From positions 61,163 through 125,162 of the forward strand of contig NZ_LKAS01000002.1 of the NCBI RefSeq assembly GCF_002075085.1: a stretch of DNA of 64,000 bases. The letters are read 5' to 3'. The notes beneath the pieces are model-generated. The model was not told the origin of the DNA. It made no database searches and saw nothing but the letters and a program-made list of their open reading frames with translations. Positions 50,998 to 59,899 of the stretch are shown piece after piece. This DNA comes from a bacterium endosymbiont of Pedicinus badii. GTDB lineage: Bacteria > Pseudomonadota > Gammaproteobacteria > Enterobacterales > Enterobacteriaceae. A program made the translations under genes and the position numbers. Position 1 is the first letter of the stretch, and each line of letters begins with the position of its first letter.

Positions 50998-51885
50998 ATG
51001 AATAGACGAAACTGTGATACATTTCAAAAATTAGTGATTTCTTTGCATAAATTTTGGATTTCTAAAGGATATACTTTAATAATTCCTTTTGATATGGAAG
51101 TAGGAGCAGGTACATCTCATCCAATTACATATTTCAGTGCTATTAATCCTAATCCAATTCGTGCTGTATATATACAACCTTCTAGAAGGCCTATAGATGG
51201 TAGATACGGAAAAAATCCTTATCGATCGCAATTCTATTATCAATTCCAGGTAATTGTCAAACCTTCACCTATAGACATACAAGATCTATATTTAGAATCA
51301 TTAAAATCAATTGGAATAAAAATATTTAATAACGATATTAAGTTTTTAGAAGATAATTGGGAAAATTTTAGCTTGAGTGCAGTAGGAAAAGGTTGGGAAA
51401 TACGATTAAATGGAGTAGAAATAACACAATTCACTTATTTTCAAAAAATAGCAAATATTGATTGTAATCCAGTTTTATGTGAAATTACATACGGATTAGA
51501 AAGAATAGCTATGCATATACAAAATACAGACAGCATACAAGAAATTGTATGGAACAAAAATAATTTTGAGAATATTAAATACCATGAAATTCATTATAAT
51601 AAAGAATTTGAACAATCAAAATATAATTTTGAATTTTCTAACGAAAAGTTTTTAAATTATTGTTTATATAATTATATAGATGAGGCAAAAAATCTTATTA
51701 AAAATAATAATAAGTTTTTGTATTCTTCTTATGAACAACTTTTAAAAGCTATACATACATTTAATTTAATAGAAGCAAAAAATAAAATATCACAATTTAG
51801 AAGAAAAAAAATTATTCTAGAACTACAATCTATATCTAAAAAAATAGCAAAATTATATTTTTCAAGCATAAAAAAAAGAAATTGA
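50998..51885 (+). CDS. glyQ: glycyl-tRNA synthetase alpha subunit
   Basis: GlyQ is the catalytic subunit of the alpha2beta2 glycyl-tRNA synthetase. The 295 residues (303 in E. coli) keep DMEVGAGTSHPITYF near 30, the class II motif QPSRRPIDGRYG near 60, YYQFQVIVKPSP near 80 and EITYGLERIAM near 160. It is 7 bases before glyS. Confidence 0.98.
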   Translation: MNRRNCDTFQKLVISLHKFWISKGYTLIIPFDMEVGAGTSHPITYFSAINPNPIRAVYIQPSRRPIDGRYGKNPYRSQFYYQFQVIVKPSPIDIQDLYLESLKSIGIKIFNNDIKFLEDNWENFSLSAVGKGWEIRLNGVEITQFTYFQKIANIDCNPVLCEITYGLERIAMHIQNTDSIQEIVWNKNNFENIKYHEIHYNKEFEQSKYNFEFSNEKFLNYCLYNYIDEAKNLIKNNNKFLYSSYEQLLKAIHTFNLIEAKNKISQFRRKKIILELQSISKKIAKLYFSSIKKRN

Positions 51886-51892
51886 GGAAAAG

Positions 51893-53893
51893 ATGAAAAA
51901 ATTTGTATTTTTACTAGAAATAGGGACAGAAGAAATTCCTTCTAAATCTCTACAAAAAATAGCAAAAAATTTTCTATCGTATTTTAAAAAAAATCTAAAA
52001 AAATTTTTTATAAAGTACAAAAGAATTTATTGGTATGCATCTCCTACTAGAATTGCAATAAAAGTATCTTCTATCAATTTCAAAATTGATAAAGTGCAAA
52101 AAATTTCTAATTATACAAAGAATAAAAAAGTAATTTTTCATATAGAAAAAAAAAATTTTCTTACTTTAATTACAAAGATTTTTCAAAAAATTATAACTTT
52201 TTCTGTACAAAAAATATCTTCTATAGATGGTATGTATTGGTATAATAAAAATTTTAAATTTGTAAGAAGAATAAAAACTGTAACTTGTCTTTTAAATAAA
52301 GAATTGCTTTCAATTGAAATTATGGGAATCTCTAGTAACAGAATTATAGCAAAAAATAAATTTTTTGAAAATTCAAATAGTTTGTCTCTTAAAAATGCAC
52401 AACAGTATCCAAAATTTTTAGAAAAAAACTGCTTTATAATACCAAATTTAGAAAAAAGAAAAAGAATTATAAAACATGAAATAAAAAAAATAGAAAAAAT
52501 AGTAAAAGGAGTGGTTAGGATAAAAAAAAAATTTTTAGAAGAAATTGCTTCATTGGTCGAATATCCTGTAGCTATTCTAGGTAGATTTGAAAAAAAATTT
52601 TTAGCTCTTCCAAACAATATTTTGATACATATTTTACAAAATATACAAAAATATTTTCCTGTGTACGATCAAAAAAAAATTTTGCTGCCTTTTTTTATAT
52701 TTATTACTAACAAAATTGAAAATCTTAGCAAAATGGTCGTTTTAGATCATGAAAAATTTCTAAACTCTAAATTGAAAGATACAATAGAATTTTTTGAAAA
52801 AGATGCTGCAGTACCAATTGTGAAAAATATAAGAAAACTAAAAAATTTAAGTTTTGGAAAAAATTTAGGATCTATGATGGATAAAACTAGAAGAATGTAC
52901 CATATTGCTAGATATATAGCAAAAAATTTTTTAAAATCTAACTTTTTAAAAAAAATTGGTAGAGCTATTTTACTTTCTAAATGTGATCTAGTAACTAAAA
53001 TAGTTTTTGAGTATCCGGAATTGCAAGGAATTGCTGGTATGTGCTATGCAAAAATACAAGGAGAAGAAAAAAATATCTATCTTGCTCAAAAAGAACAGTA
53101 CCACCCTAGATTTTTAAAAGATTCTTTACCAAAAAATAATTTTTGCTGTGTAATAGCCGTATCGGAAAAAGTAGATAATATTGTTGGATGCTTTATAGAA
53201 AATGAAATTCCAAATAGTAAAAAAGATCCTTTTTCTTTAAGAAGACTTTCAATTGGTATTATTAATATTTTAATAAATAAAAGAATTTTTTTAAATTTTA
53301 AGGAAGTAATAAAAAAATCTATTTTCTTATATAAAAAAAATAGAATTTTTCAGAATACTAATTTGTTCATAAAAGAAGAAAGTCTTATAAAAAAAATTAT
53401 TTTTTTTATATTCTCTAGATTAAAAGTAATTTTATTAAAAAAAAAATACCAAAAAGAAACTATTAATTCTATTTTCTCTCTAGAAAACTATTGTATTTAC
53501 GATATTTATTTAAGAATACATGCATTGCAAAAATTTTATACAAAAAGAGACAGAAAATTCTTTTTTATCATTAAAAGAATTTTTAAAATTCTAAAAAATC
53601 AAAAAATTTCTGATACAAAAAAAATACAAAACTCTCTATTTGAATCAAAATTTGAAAAAAAACTATTTTTAAAAATTTTAGAAGTTAGTAAATTTACTGA
53701 AAAATTGTACAAAGAAAAAAAATACCAAAAAATTCTGTGTAAAATAGAAGAACTATACTTACCTATAGAGAAATTTTTTAAAAATGTTGTAGTTTTTACT
53801 AAAGAAAAAGAAATAAAAGAAAATAGAATACTTCTGTTAAACAAAATAAAATTTATTCTTCTAAAATTTGGACATTTTCAATTTTTTCTATAA
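51893..53893 (+). CDS. glyS: glycyl-tRNA synthetase beta subunit
   Basis: GlyS binds tRNA-Gly for the heterotetrameric synthetase. The N terminus FLLEIGTEEIPSKSL is typical, followed by EEIASLVEYPVAILG, LGSMMDKTRRM, ELQGIAGMCYA and DPFSLRRLSIGI. The 666 residues are slightly fewer than E. coli (689). The protein is more diverged and Lys-rich than glyQ, especially in the C-terminal anticodon-binding part. An AGGA precedes the start at a normal distance. Confidence 0.97.
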   Translation: MKKFVFLLEIGTEEIPSKSLQKIAKNFLSYFKKNLKKFFIKYKRIYWYASPTRIAIKVSSINFKIDKVQKISNYTKNKKVIFHIEKKNFLTLITKIFQKIITFSVQKISSIDGMYWYNKNFKFVRRIKTVTCLLNKELLSIEIMGISSNRIIAKNKFFENSNSLSLKNAQQYPKFLEKNCFIIPNLEKRKRIIKHEIKKIEKIVKGVVRIKKKFLEEIASLVEYPVAILGRFEKKFLALPNNILIHILQNIQKYFPVYDQKKILLPFFIFITNKIENLSKMVVLDHEKFLNSKLKDTIEFFEKDAAVPIVKNIRKLKNLSFGKNLGSMMDKTRRMYHIARYIAKNFLKSNFLKKIGRAILLSKCDLVTKIVFEYPELQGIAGMCYAKIQGEEKNIYLAQKEQYHPRFLKDSLPKNNFCCVIAVSEKVDNIVGCFIENEIPNSKKDPFSLRRLSIGIINILINKRIFLNFKEVIKKSIFLYKKNRIFQNTNLFIKEESLIKKIIFFIFSRLKVILLKKKYQKETINSIFSLENYCIYDIYLRIHALQKFYTKRDRKFFFIIKRIFKILKNQKISDTKKIQNSLFESKFEKKLFLKILEVSKFTEKLYKEKKYQKILCKIEELYLPIEKFFKNVVVFTKEKEIKENRILLLNKIKFILLKFGHFQFFL

Positions 53894-53902
53894 TTACTTA
53901 TT

Positions 53903-53942
53903 AAGAGCAAAAATAGTTTGCAAGTATTTTTGCTCTTTTTTA
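53903..53942 (+). terminator. terminator between convergent glyS and sodA
   Basis: A 13-bp perfect stem (53903-53915 with 53925-53937) with a 9-base loop lies between the two stops, followed by Ts on the plus strand. It fits a rho-independent terminator for glyQS and may also act weakly on sodA. Confidence 0.8.
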
Positions 53943-53946
53943 TTTA

Positions 53947-54570
53947 TTATTTACTTTCTTTGAAAAGCAAAGAAACCTGATCCCAATTTACTACATTCCA
54001 AAAAGCCTTAATATACTTAATTCTTTCATTTCTATATTTTAAATAGTACGCATGTTCCCATAAATCTATTCCCAAAATTGGAGTTCCTGATTTTACTCCT
54101 GTAATATTTTCCCCCATTATAGGATTATCTTGATTTTTAGTGGACTCTACAAAAAGAGTACTATCTTTTTTAATTAGCCAGACCCAACCTGATCCGAAAT
54201 GGGAAATAGATTTTTCTTCAAAAACTTTAATAAATTTTTCTTTGCTCCCAAAATTTTTACAAATCTCTTTTTTTAAAGCTCCTGATAAAACAGTATTTTT
54301 TTTTAAAATTTTCCAAAATAAATCGTGATTTAGATGTCCTCCAGAGCTATTTCTAACTTTTTCTCTAATTTCTTTAGGAAAATTTTGCAAATTTTTTATT
54401 ATTTGTATTAAAGAATAATTAGAAAATTCTTTTTTTTTTTCTAGTAGGTTATTTAGATTATTTATATACGATTGATGATGTTTTGTGTGATGTATTCTCA
54501 TAGTTTCTTCATCAAAATACGGTTCTAATGAGTTATAACTATAAGGAAGATTTGAAAGATAAAATTTCAT
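53947..54570 (-). CDS. sodA: superoxide dismutase [Mn]
   Basis: SodA converts superoxide to peroxide and oxygen. Metal ligands are visible: His in MRIHHTKHHQ (near 27), His in GGHLNHDLFW (near 80), and Asp/His in LGIDLWEHAYYLKY (near 168-172). The G-rich MGENITG variant and overall pattern favour the Mn type. The start at 54570 gives 207 residues (206 in E. coli) and has GGAAC upstream; the open frame goes on to 54639, but the added residues are unconserved. It follows pitA on the same strand. Its retention suggests respiratory metabolism or exposure to host oxidants. Confidence 0.96.
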   Translation of the reverse strand: MKFYLSNLPYSYNSLEPYFDEETMRIHHTKHHQSYINNLNNLLEKKKEFSNYSLIQIIKNLQNFPKEIREKVRNSSGGHLNHDLFWKILKKNTVLSGALKKEICKNFGSKEKFIKVFEEKSISHFGSGWVWLIKKDSTLFVESTKNQDNPIMGENITGVKSGTPILGIDLWEHAYYLKYRNERIKYIKAFWNVVNWDQVSLLFKESK

Positions 54571-54635
54571 TTTTTGTTCCCTAAATAATTTTTTATCAGA
54601 AATATAGCAACATTTTACTATTTTAAAAACTAATT

Positions 54636-56135
54636 TCATACTATTTTTAAAATTAAAAAATACAAAAATCCAGAAAAAATTATAGTAACTGGTAGTGTTA
54701 AAATCCAGGCGGTTAGTATATTTCTAACAGTTTTAATTTGTAATCTTTTTCCATCAATCAACATAGAACCTGCTATAGCAGAAGACAGAACGTGAGTAGT
54801 AGAAACTGGCATTCCAGTATAACTCGCTATACCTATGGAAATGCTAGTAGTAATCTGAGAAGTGATTCCTTGAAGATTAGTCATTCTACTCTTCCCAATT
54901 TTTTCTCCTATAGTTTTTGCTACTCTTTTCCAACTAATCATGGTTCCAAAAGCTAAGGATATAGCTACAGAAAATATAATCCATATTGGAGCATATTCTA
55001 CATTGACGATGATATTTTTTCGTAAATTATGAAGATGTTTTTTTTCCTTTTTAGAAATGCAAGGCATTTTTTGCACACTTTCTATAGAATTCAGAACAAA
55101 ATTTAGTAAAATTCTCATATTAATTTTTTCTTTCTTATTTAATACATTATAGTCATTCACATTATTTAAAATAGAAAGAACTCTATTAATTGAAAAATTT
55201 ACATCACTGATACTAACTTTTTTTTCTTTTTGTTGTACTCTAATTGGTACGCATTTACTTGAATTATTTTTTATTTTTTCTTCGAAACATTTTATTTTTT
55301 CTTGATTATTTTGATAAAATCTATACAAATCTGTTAAAGAATGCTTAGTTTTATTAATATCGTATTCTTTAGTATATAGATTGATGGAAAAACTAGAAGG
55401 TGCAATTCCTATTAGCATAAGCATTATCAAACCTATTCCTTTTTGTCCATCATTTGCTCCATGGAAAAAACTAATTCCGCAAGCTGAAATAATCAAAGTA
55501 GTTTTTGTCCAAAAAGAAAGTTTTTTTTTATTTATATTGTTTTTTTCTACTAAAAAACAATTTTTTTTTTCTTTTTTTCTATCTATTTTGTAAAAATTTT
55601 TTATTAAATATACTATAAAACCTGCAAAAACTAGTCCTATTACTGGGGAAAGTATTAAGGAAACTAGTATTTCAGTAAGTTTTTTAGTATTAATAACTTC
55701 TATAAATGATCTATTTGATACAAATGCATTTGTTATACCTACTCCTACAATAGATCCTATTAAAGTATGTGAACTAGAAGTAGGAATTCCAAAATACCAG
55801 GTAATTAAATTCCAAAAAATTGCTACTAGTAATATAGAAAAAATCATTATCAAGTTATAATTTGATCCTAAATTTAGAACAAATTCTGTAGAAAGTATAT
55901 GAGTTATTGAATAAGCTACACTTAAATCACTTAATAAAACACCAAAAAAATTGAATACTACAGAGATAATTACAGCTGATCTTGGATGCATAGCTTTCGT
56001 ATATATAACTGTAGCTACAGAATTAGCAGTATCATGAAAACCATTAATTATTTCATATACTAAAGAAAACAGTAATGCTAGTATTAGCATTATGCTAGTA
56101 TATACCTCTAGTCCATTTGTAAAAAGATATATCAT
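54636..56135 (-). CDS. pitA: low-affinity inorganic phosphate transporter PitA
   Basis: PitA imports metal-phosphate complexes using the proton gradient. The 499 residues equal E. coli. Both inverted family signatures are present: NGFHDTANSVATVIYTKAM near 31-49 and TGMPVSTTHVLSSAIAG near 439-455. About ten hydrophobic segments flank a hydrophilic loop (about 190-380), which is Lys/Asn-rich and poorly conserved. A 231-base spacer upstream holds no recognisable gene. Confidence 0.95.
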   Translation of the reverse strand: MIYLFTNGLEVYTSIMLILALLFSLVYEIINGFHDTANSVATVIYTKAMHPRSAVIISVVFNFFGVLLSDLSVAYSITHILSTEFVLNLGSNYNLIMIFSILLVAIFWNLITWYFGIPTSSSHTLIGSIVGVGITNAFVSNRSFIEVINTKKLTEILVSLILSPVIGLVFAGFIVYLIKNFYKIDRKKEKKNCFLVEKNNINKKKLSFWTKTTLIISACGISFFHGANDGQKGIGLIMLMLIGIAPSSFSINLYTKEYDINKTKHSLTDLYRFYQNNQEKIKCFEEKIKNNSSKCVPIRVQQKEKKVSISDVNFSINRVLSILNNVNDYNVLNKKEKINMRILLNFVLNSIESVQKMPCISKKEKKHLHNLRKNIIVNVEYAPIWIIFSVAISLAFGTMISWKRVAKTIGEKIGKSRMTNLQGITSQITTSISIGIASYTGMPVSTTHVLSSAIAGSMLIDGKRLQIKTVRNILTAWILTLPVTIIFSGFLYFLILKIV

Positions 56136-56378
56136 AATGTTTTGTACTGCACAATATTAATTATTATTATTATCCGAAACATAATTGATATAATCAAATA
56201 AAATACTATATTTTTTAGAATTTTTTTTATAGAATACCAAAAACAGTACTTAAACTATGCACTAAAAAATTTGATCTATTTTTAGTATTTAATAGATATC
56301 TACTTTATAAATAAGGCTAATAATCGAAATCTTATTTAAAATATTCTTTTATTTTTACAAATAAAAATGGAAAAAATT

Positions 56379-56699
56379 ATGAGTGATTTTCAAATCGTAT
56401 ATAGAATTCAATTCATTAGCAATGGAAAAAACTATCAATTACTTGTTAGAGAATTAGGACAAAGTCCAATGCTAGGATTTATCGAAATAGGAGACTTCAT
56501 ATTTTCAAAGAATAGTAAAATAGTTGTAGATCCGTCGGAAGAAAAAATAAAAAACGAGTTTAAAGGAGTGAGTAAAAGTTATATTCCTTTACAAGCAATT
56601 ATTAGAATAGATGTAGTAAATAAAGAAAAAAATTCCTGCTCTCCTAAGTTAGGGAATAATGCAAAATTATTTTCATTTTTTTCAAAAACGAAAACATAG
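56379..56699 (+). CDS. DUF1820 family protein
   Basis: The protein of about 106 residues matches the DUF1820 family known from Pseudomonas and related gammaproteobacteria: YRIQFISNGKNYQLLVRELG, LGFIEIGDFIF, VVDPSEEKIKNEFKGVSKSY and IPLQAIIRIDVV. Its function is unknown; it is soluble, without signal or membrane segments. An ATG at 56367 would add MEKI. As far as I recall E. coli K-12 has no member, so in this reduced genome it is either ancestral in a subset of Enterobacterales or acquired. Its codon use is like that of its neighbours. Confidence 0.8.
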   Translation: MSDFQIVYRIQFISNGKNYQLLVRELGQSPMLGFIEIGDFIFSKNSKIVVDPSEEKIKNEFKGVSKSYIPLQAIIRIDVVNKEKNSCSPKLGNNAKLFSFFSKTKT

Positions 56700-56703
56700 T
56701 ATT

Positions 56704-57252
56704 TTATTTTATAAAATATAAACAAAATAGTACGTTTCCAGAAACTTTTTTTCTATATAGAATCCAATCATTAGGTATAAAAAAAGAGTTTTTTTTTTCT
56801 GTTTCTATGTAAATCATTGAATTTTTATTAAAAATCTTTTTTTTCAGTTTTTTTAGTATAAAAAATATATTTTTTTTGTAAAAAGGAGGATCTAAAAAAA
56901 GTAAATCAAATTTATTTTTACTAAACTGAATCCAGTTTATGAAACTAGCATTAATAATTCTAAAATTTTTGCTAATAGAAATACTTTTCAAATTTTTTTT
57001 AATTTGTTTGTAACAAGAATAGTTTTTTTCTATAAAAAAAACACTATTTGCTTTTCTAGAAATCGATTCGAATCCTAAAATTCCACTGCCTGAATATCCA
57101 TCTAAACAATTTTTTCCTTCTATTCTATCGCTAATCCAATTGAATAGAATTTTTCTAATTTTTCCTTGAGTAGGGCGAGTCTTTTTTCCTGTAAAATATA
57201 TTTTTTTCCCGCATAGTTTTCCACCAGAAATACGAACAAATTTTCTTTTCAT
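56704..57252 (-). CDS. rsmD: 16S rRNA (guanine-966-N2)-methyltransferase RsmD
   Basis: RsmD methylates G966 of 16S rRNA. The start RISGGKLCGKKIYF and RPTQGKIRKILFNWI match the family, the SAM loop is DGYSGSGILGFESISR near 46-61, and the catalytic DPPF motif is in LLFLDPPFYKK near 120. The 182 residues are slightly below E. coli (198). It is divergent from ftsY, as in E. coli. Confidence 0.95.
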   Translation of the reverse strand: MKRKFVRISGGKLCGKKIYFTGKKTRPTQGKIRKILFNWISDRIEGKNCLDGYSGSGILGFESISRKANSVFFIEKNYSCYKQIKKNLKSISISKNFRIINASFINWIQFSKNKFDLLFLDPPFYKKNIFFILKKLKKKIFNKNSMIYIETEKKNSFFIPNDWILYRKKVSGNVLFCLYFIK

Positions 57253-57319
57253 GATATTTAAATATTATAATACAATAAGAAAATTTAAAATCCTAACACT
57301 TTATATTTTAGTAAAAAGT

Positions 57320-58279
57320 ATGAAAAAAAATAACATTCTAAAAAAAATTAAAAGTATCGTAAAAAAAGAATACTTTGTAAATACAAAAAAATACTTTTTT
57401 AGTAAAAAAAATCAAATTTTTAAGAAAATAAAAAATTTGTTTTTTAGTACTAAAAATACTACAGAATTAATAAAAAAATTACAATATACTTTAATCTCTT
57501 TTGATGTTGGAATACAAACAACAGATAAAATTATTAAAAAAATTTTAAAAAAAGTTGATAAAGATAAAATAAGTGAAAATAGCAAAATTCTCGATATCCT
57601 ACAAAAGGAAATGTTAAACATTATTTGCAAAAAAAGTGTAAATTTACTATCTAAAAAAAAAAATTCTACTTTTTTATTTGTTGGAAATAATGGTGTAGGG
57701 AAAACAACAACTATAGGAAAATTAGCTAAAAATTTTTCTAAGAAAGGAAAAAAAATTATGTTAGTAGCTGCTGACACTAGGAGACCAGCATCTATTAAAC
57801 AATTAAAAAGCTTTGAAACAGAAGATATTTTTGTATTTTTTAAAGATAATTATAAAGATGCATCTGCAGTAATATTTGATGCAATTAAATCAAACAGATT
57901 TTCTGAATTTGATTTTATTATGATAGATACAGCTGGAAGATTTCAAAATAAGAAAGAACTATCTTTAGAATTGAAAAAAATCATTAAGACTTTAAAAAAA
58001 ATTCATCCATTTTATCCTGAAGAAGTAATTTTAGTAATAGATGCATGCTCTGGACAAAATACTATCAATCAAGTTAAATTATTTAACAAAGAAATAAAAG
58101 TTACCAGTATTATTATTACTAAACTAGATGGTAGTGCAAAAGGAGGTATTATATTTCCTATATCGGATATTTTTAAAATACCTATACAGTATATTTGTAA
58201 TGGAAGAAAAATTAATGATTTAAAATCTTTTAATCCAAATGAATTTATACAGGAAATATTACCAAAAGATATCCATTAA
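57320..58279 (+). CDS. ftsY: signal recognition particle receptor FtsY, NG core
   Basis: FtsY receives SRP-ribosome complexes at the inner membrane. Only the N and G domains are present: P-loop GNNGVGKTTTIGKLA near 120, VAADTRRPASIKQL, DTAGRFQNK near 200, and TKLDGSAKGGI near 270. With a start at 57320 it has 319 residues against about 497 in E. coli, so the acidic A domain is missing. The frame is open from 57251, where it overlaps the rsmD start codon, so a longer form is possible. ftsE and ftsX, between ftsY and rpoH in E. coli, are absent. Confidence 0.95.
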   Translation: MKKNNILKKIKSIVKKEYFVNTKKYFFSKKNQIFKKIKNLFFSTKNTTELIKKLQYTLISFDVGIQTTDKIIKKILKKVDKDKISENSKILDILQKEMLNIICKKSVNLLSKKKNSTFLFVGNNGVGKTTTIGKLAKNFSKKGKKIMLVAADTRRPASIKQLKSFETEDIFVFFKDNYKDASAVIFDAIKSNRFSEFDFIMIDTAGRFQNKKELSLELKKIIKTLKKIHPFYPEEVILVIDACSGQNTINQVKLFNKEIKVTSIIITKLDGSAKGGIIFPISDIFKIPIQYICNGRKINDLKSFNPNEFIQEILPKDIH

Positions 58280-58319
58280 ATAATTGATTTATTTAAATAA
58301 TTAACTATTCAGGATTTAA

Positions 58320-59162
58320 ATGAAAAAAGAAAATTCTTTACTATACAAAAAAAAAACAAATTTAGAAAATTATTTTAGAAGTAGTAGATCGTATTCAATG
58401 CTTACTTCTCAACAAGAAAAAAACTTAGCTAGAAAACTATATTATAAAAATGATCTAGAAGCAGCAAAAAAGTTGATTTTAGCACATTTACATTTTGTTA
58501 TCTATATAGCGAAAAGTTATTCTGGATACGGATTACCTCATGCTGATTTAGTACAAGAAGGAAATATTGGTTTAATGAAAGCTGTAAAAAGATTTAATCC
58601 GGAAATTGGAGTAAGATTAGTATCTTTTGCTATACATTGGATAAAATCCGAAATACATGAGTATGTTTTAAAAAATTGGAGAATTGTTAAAATCGCTACA
58701 ACTAAAGCTCAAAGAAAATTATTTTTTAATCTTAGAAAAACAAAAAAAAAATTAGGTTGGTTCAATAAAAACGAAATTGAAACAGTAGCAAAAAAATTAG
58801 GTGTTACTAGTAAAGATGTTAGAGAAATGGAATCTAGAATGTTCGCCCAGGATATAGCTTTTGATCCTATTCCAGAAAATAGACAAGAAAGATGCTCTTC
58901 TTTTTTTCAAGTTCATGAAAGATTAGAATGCAAAGAAAACTCAGAAGAGAATCATTGGAGAGAAGGATGCACAAATCGATTAAATTTAGCACTTGCAAAA
59001 TTAGATAAAAGAAGTCGATATATCATAAAATCTAGATGGTTAGACGATAAAAAAAAAAGTACTCTTCAAGAATTAGCTAATCTTTATGGAGTATCTGCTG
59101 AAAGAGTTAGACAGATCGAAAAAAATGCTATGAAAAAAATGCGTATTTCTATAGAAAGATAA
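58320..59162 (+). CDS. rpoH: RNA polymerase sigma-32 factor (heat shock)
   Basis: RpoH directs RNA polymerase to heat-shock promoters. Region 2 has [35 protein letters not shown] and [20 protein letters not shown]. The family-specific RpoH box is near residue 130 as [17 protein letters not shown]. Region 4 ends the protein with [20 protein letters not shown]. The 280 residues match E. coli (284). As a likely target, hslVU carries a candidate sigma-32 promoter. It is 40 bases after ftsY. Confidence 0.98.
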   Translation: MKKENSLLYKKKTNLENYFRSSRSYSMLTSQQEKNLARKLYYKNDLEAAKKLILAHLHFVIYIAKSYSGYGLPHADLVQEGNIGLMKAVKRFNPEIGVRLVSFAIHWIKSEIHEYVLKNWRIVKIATTKAQRKLFFNLRKTKKKLGWFNKNEIETVAKKLGVTSKDVREMESRMFAQDIAFDPIPENRQERCSSFFQVHERLECKENSEENHWREGCTNRLNLALAKLDKRSRYIIKSRWLDDKKKSTLQELANLYGVSAERVRQIEKNAMKKMRISIER

Positions 59163-59176
59163 TAAGTAAAATTGAA

Positions 59177-59884
59177 ATGTTTAAATCTAAAAAAAGAAAA
59201 TTAGTTCATCTGGTTTTTAAAAAAATTTTAAAAAAATACGATTTAATGAATGATATAATGTCATTTGGATTGCATAGATTGTGGAAAAATAATTTTATAA
59301 AAAGTATAAATATTAAATCTGGACAAATAGTTTTAGATTTAGCATGTGGAACAGCAGATATTTCTGAGAAAATAATAAAATTATTTGGTACTAGTATAAA
59401 ACTTATTTTAGTTGATTCAAATTATGATATGATTCAATTAGGAAGAGAAAAAATTAGAAATGCAGGAAACATAAAGAATATTTACTATTTACAATCTGAA
59501 GCAGAAAATTTACCTTTTTTACAAAATTCTTTCGATCATGTAATAATAAGTTTTGGAATAAGAAATTTTTTTGATAAAAGTAAATCTTTAAAATCAATTC
59601 ATAAAATTTTAAAAAAAAAAGGAAAATTATCAATTCTAGAATTTTCTATGCCGAATAATAAAACTTTTAAAAAAATCTATAATTTTTACTCTTTTAAAGT
59701 AATTCCAATTTTAGGAAAAATTGTTTCAGGTCAAAAGTTTGCTTATAAGTACTTAGTAAATTCTATAAGACACTTTCCAAAAAGAAACAAATTCAAAAAT
59801 ATGTTGATTAAAAAAGGTTTTAAAAAAGTCAAATTTCAAAAAAAATTTTTTGGAATTATTACTATATACCAAGGAGAAAAGTAA
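59177..59884 (+). CDS. ubiE: ubiquinone/menaquinone C-methyltransferase
   Basis: UbiE C-methylates the benzoquinone ring in ubiquinone synthesis (and demethylmenaquinone where present). The SAM-binding LDLACGTADISEK is near 51-63, with YDLMNDIMSFGLHRLWK before it and IISFGIRNFFDK later. The 235 residues match E. coli (251) apart from a shorter N terminus. It is followed closely by ubiB and ubiD, so these form a quinone cluster. The joint with rpoH (15 bases) breaks E. coli gene order. Confidence 0.97.
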   Translation: MFKSKKRKLVHLVFKKILKKYDLMNDIMSFGLHRLWKNNFIKSINIKSGQIVLDLACGTADISEKIIKLFGTSIKLILVDSNYDMIQLGREKIRNAGNIKNIYYLQSEAENLPFLQNSFDHVIISFGIRNFFDKSKSLKSIHKILKKKGKLSILEFSMPNNKTFKKIYNFYSFKVIPILGKIVSGQKFAYKYLVNSIRHFPKRNKFKNMLIKKGFKKVKFQKKFFGIITIYQGEK

Positions 59885-59899
59885 AATTTTTTTACAAAT

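Noticed and set aside
56136..56366. Hidden gene or RNA in the 231-base pitA upstream spacer
   Set aside because: No cloverleaf, no open frame of note and no stable hairpin; probably promoters for divergent pitA and the DUF1820 gene plus decayed sequence.
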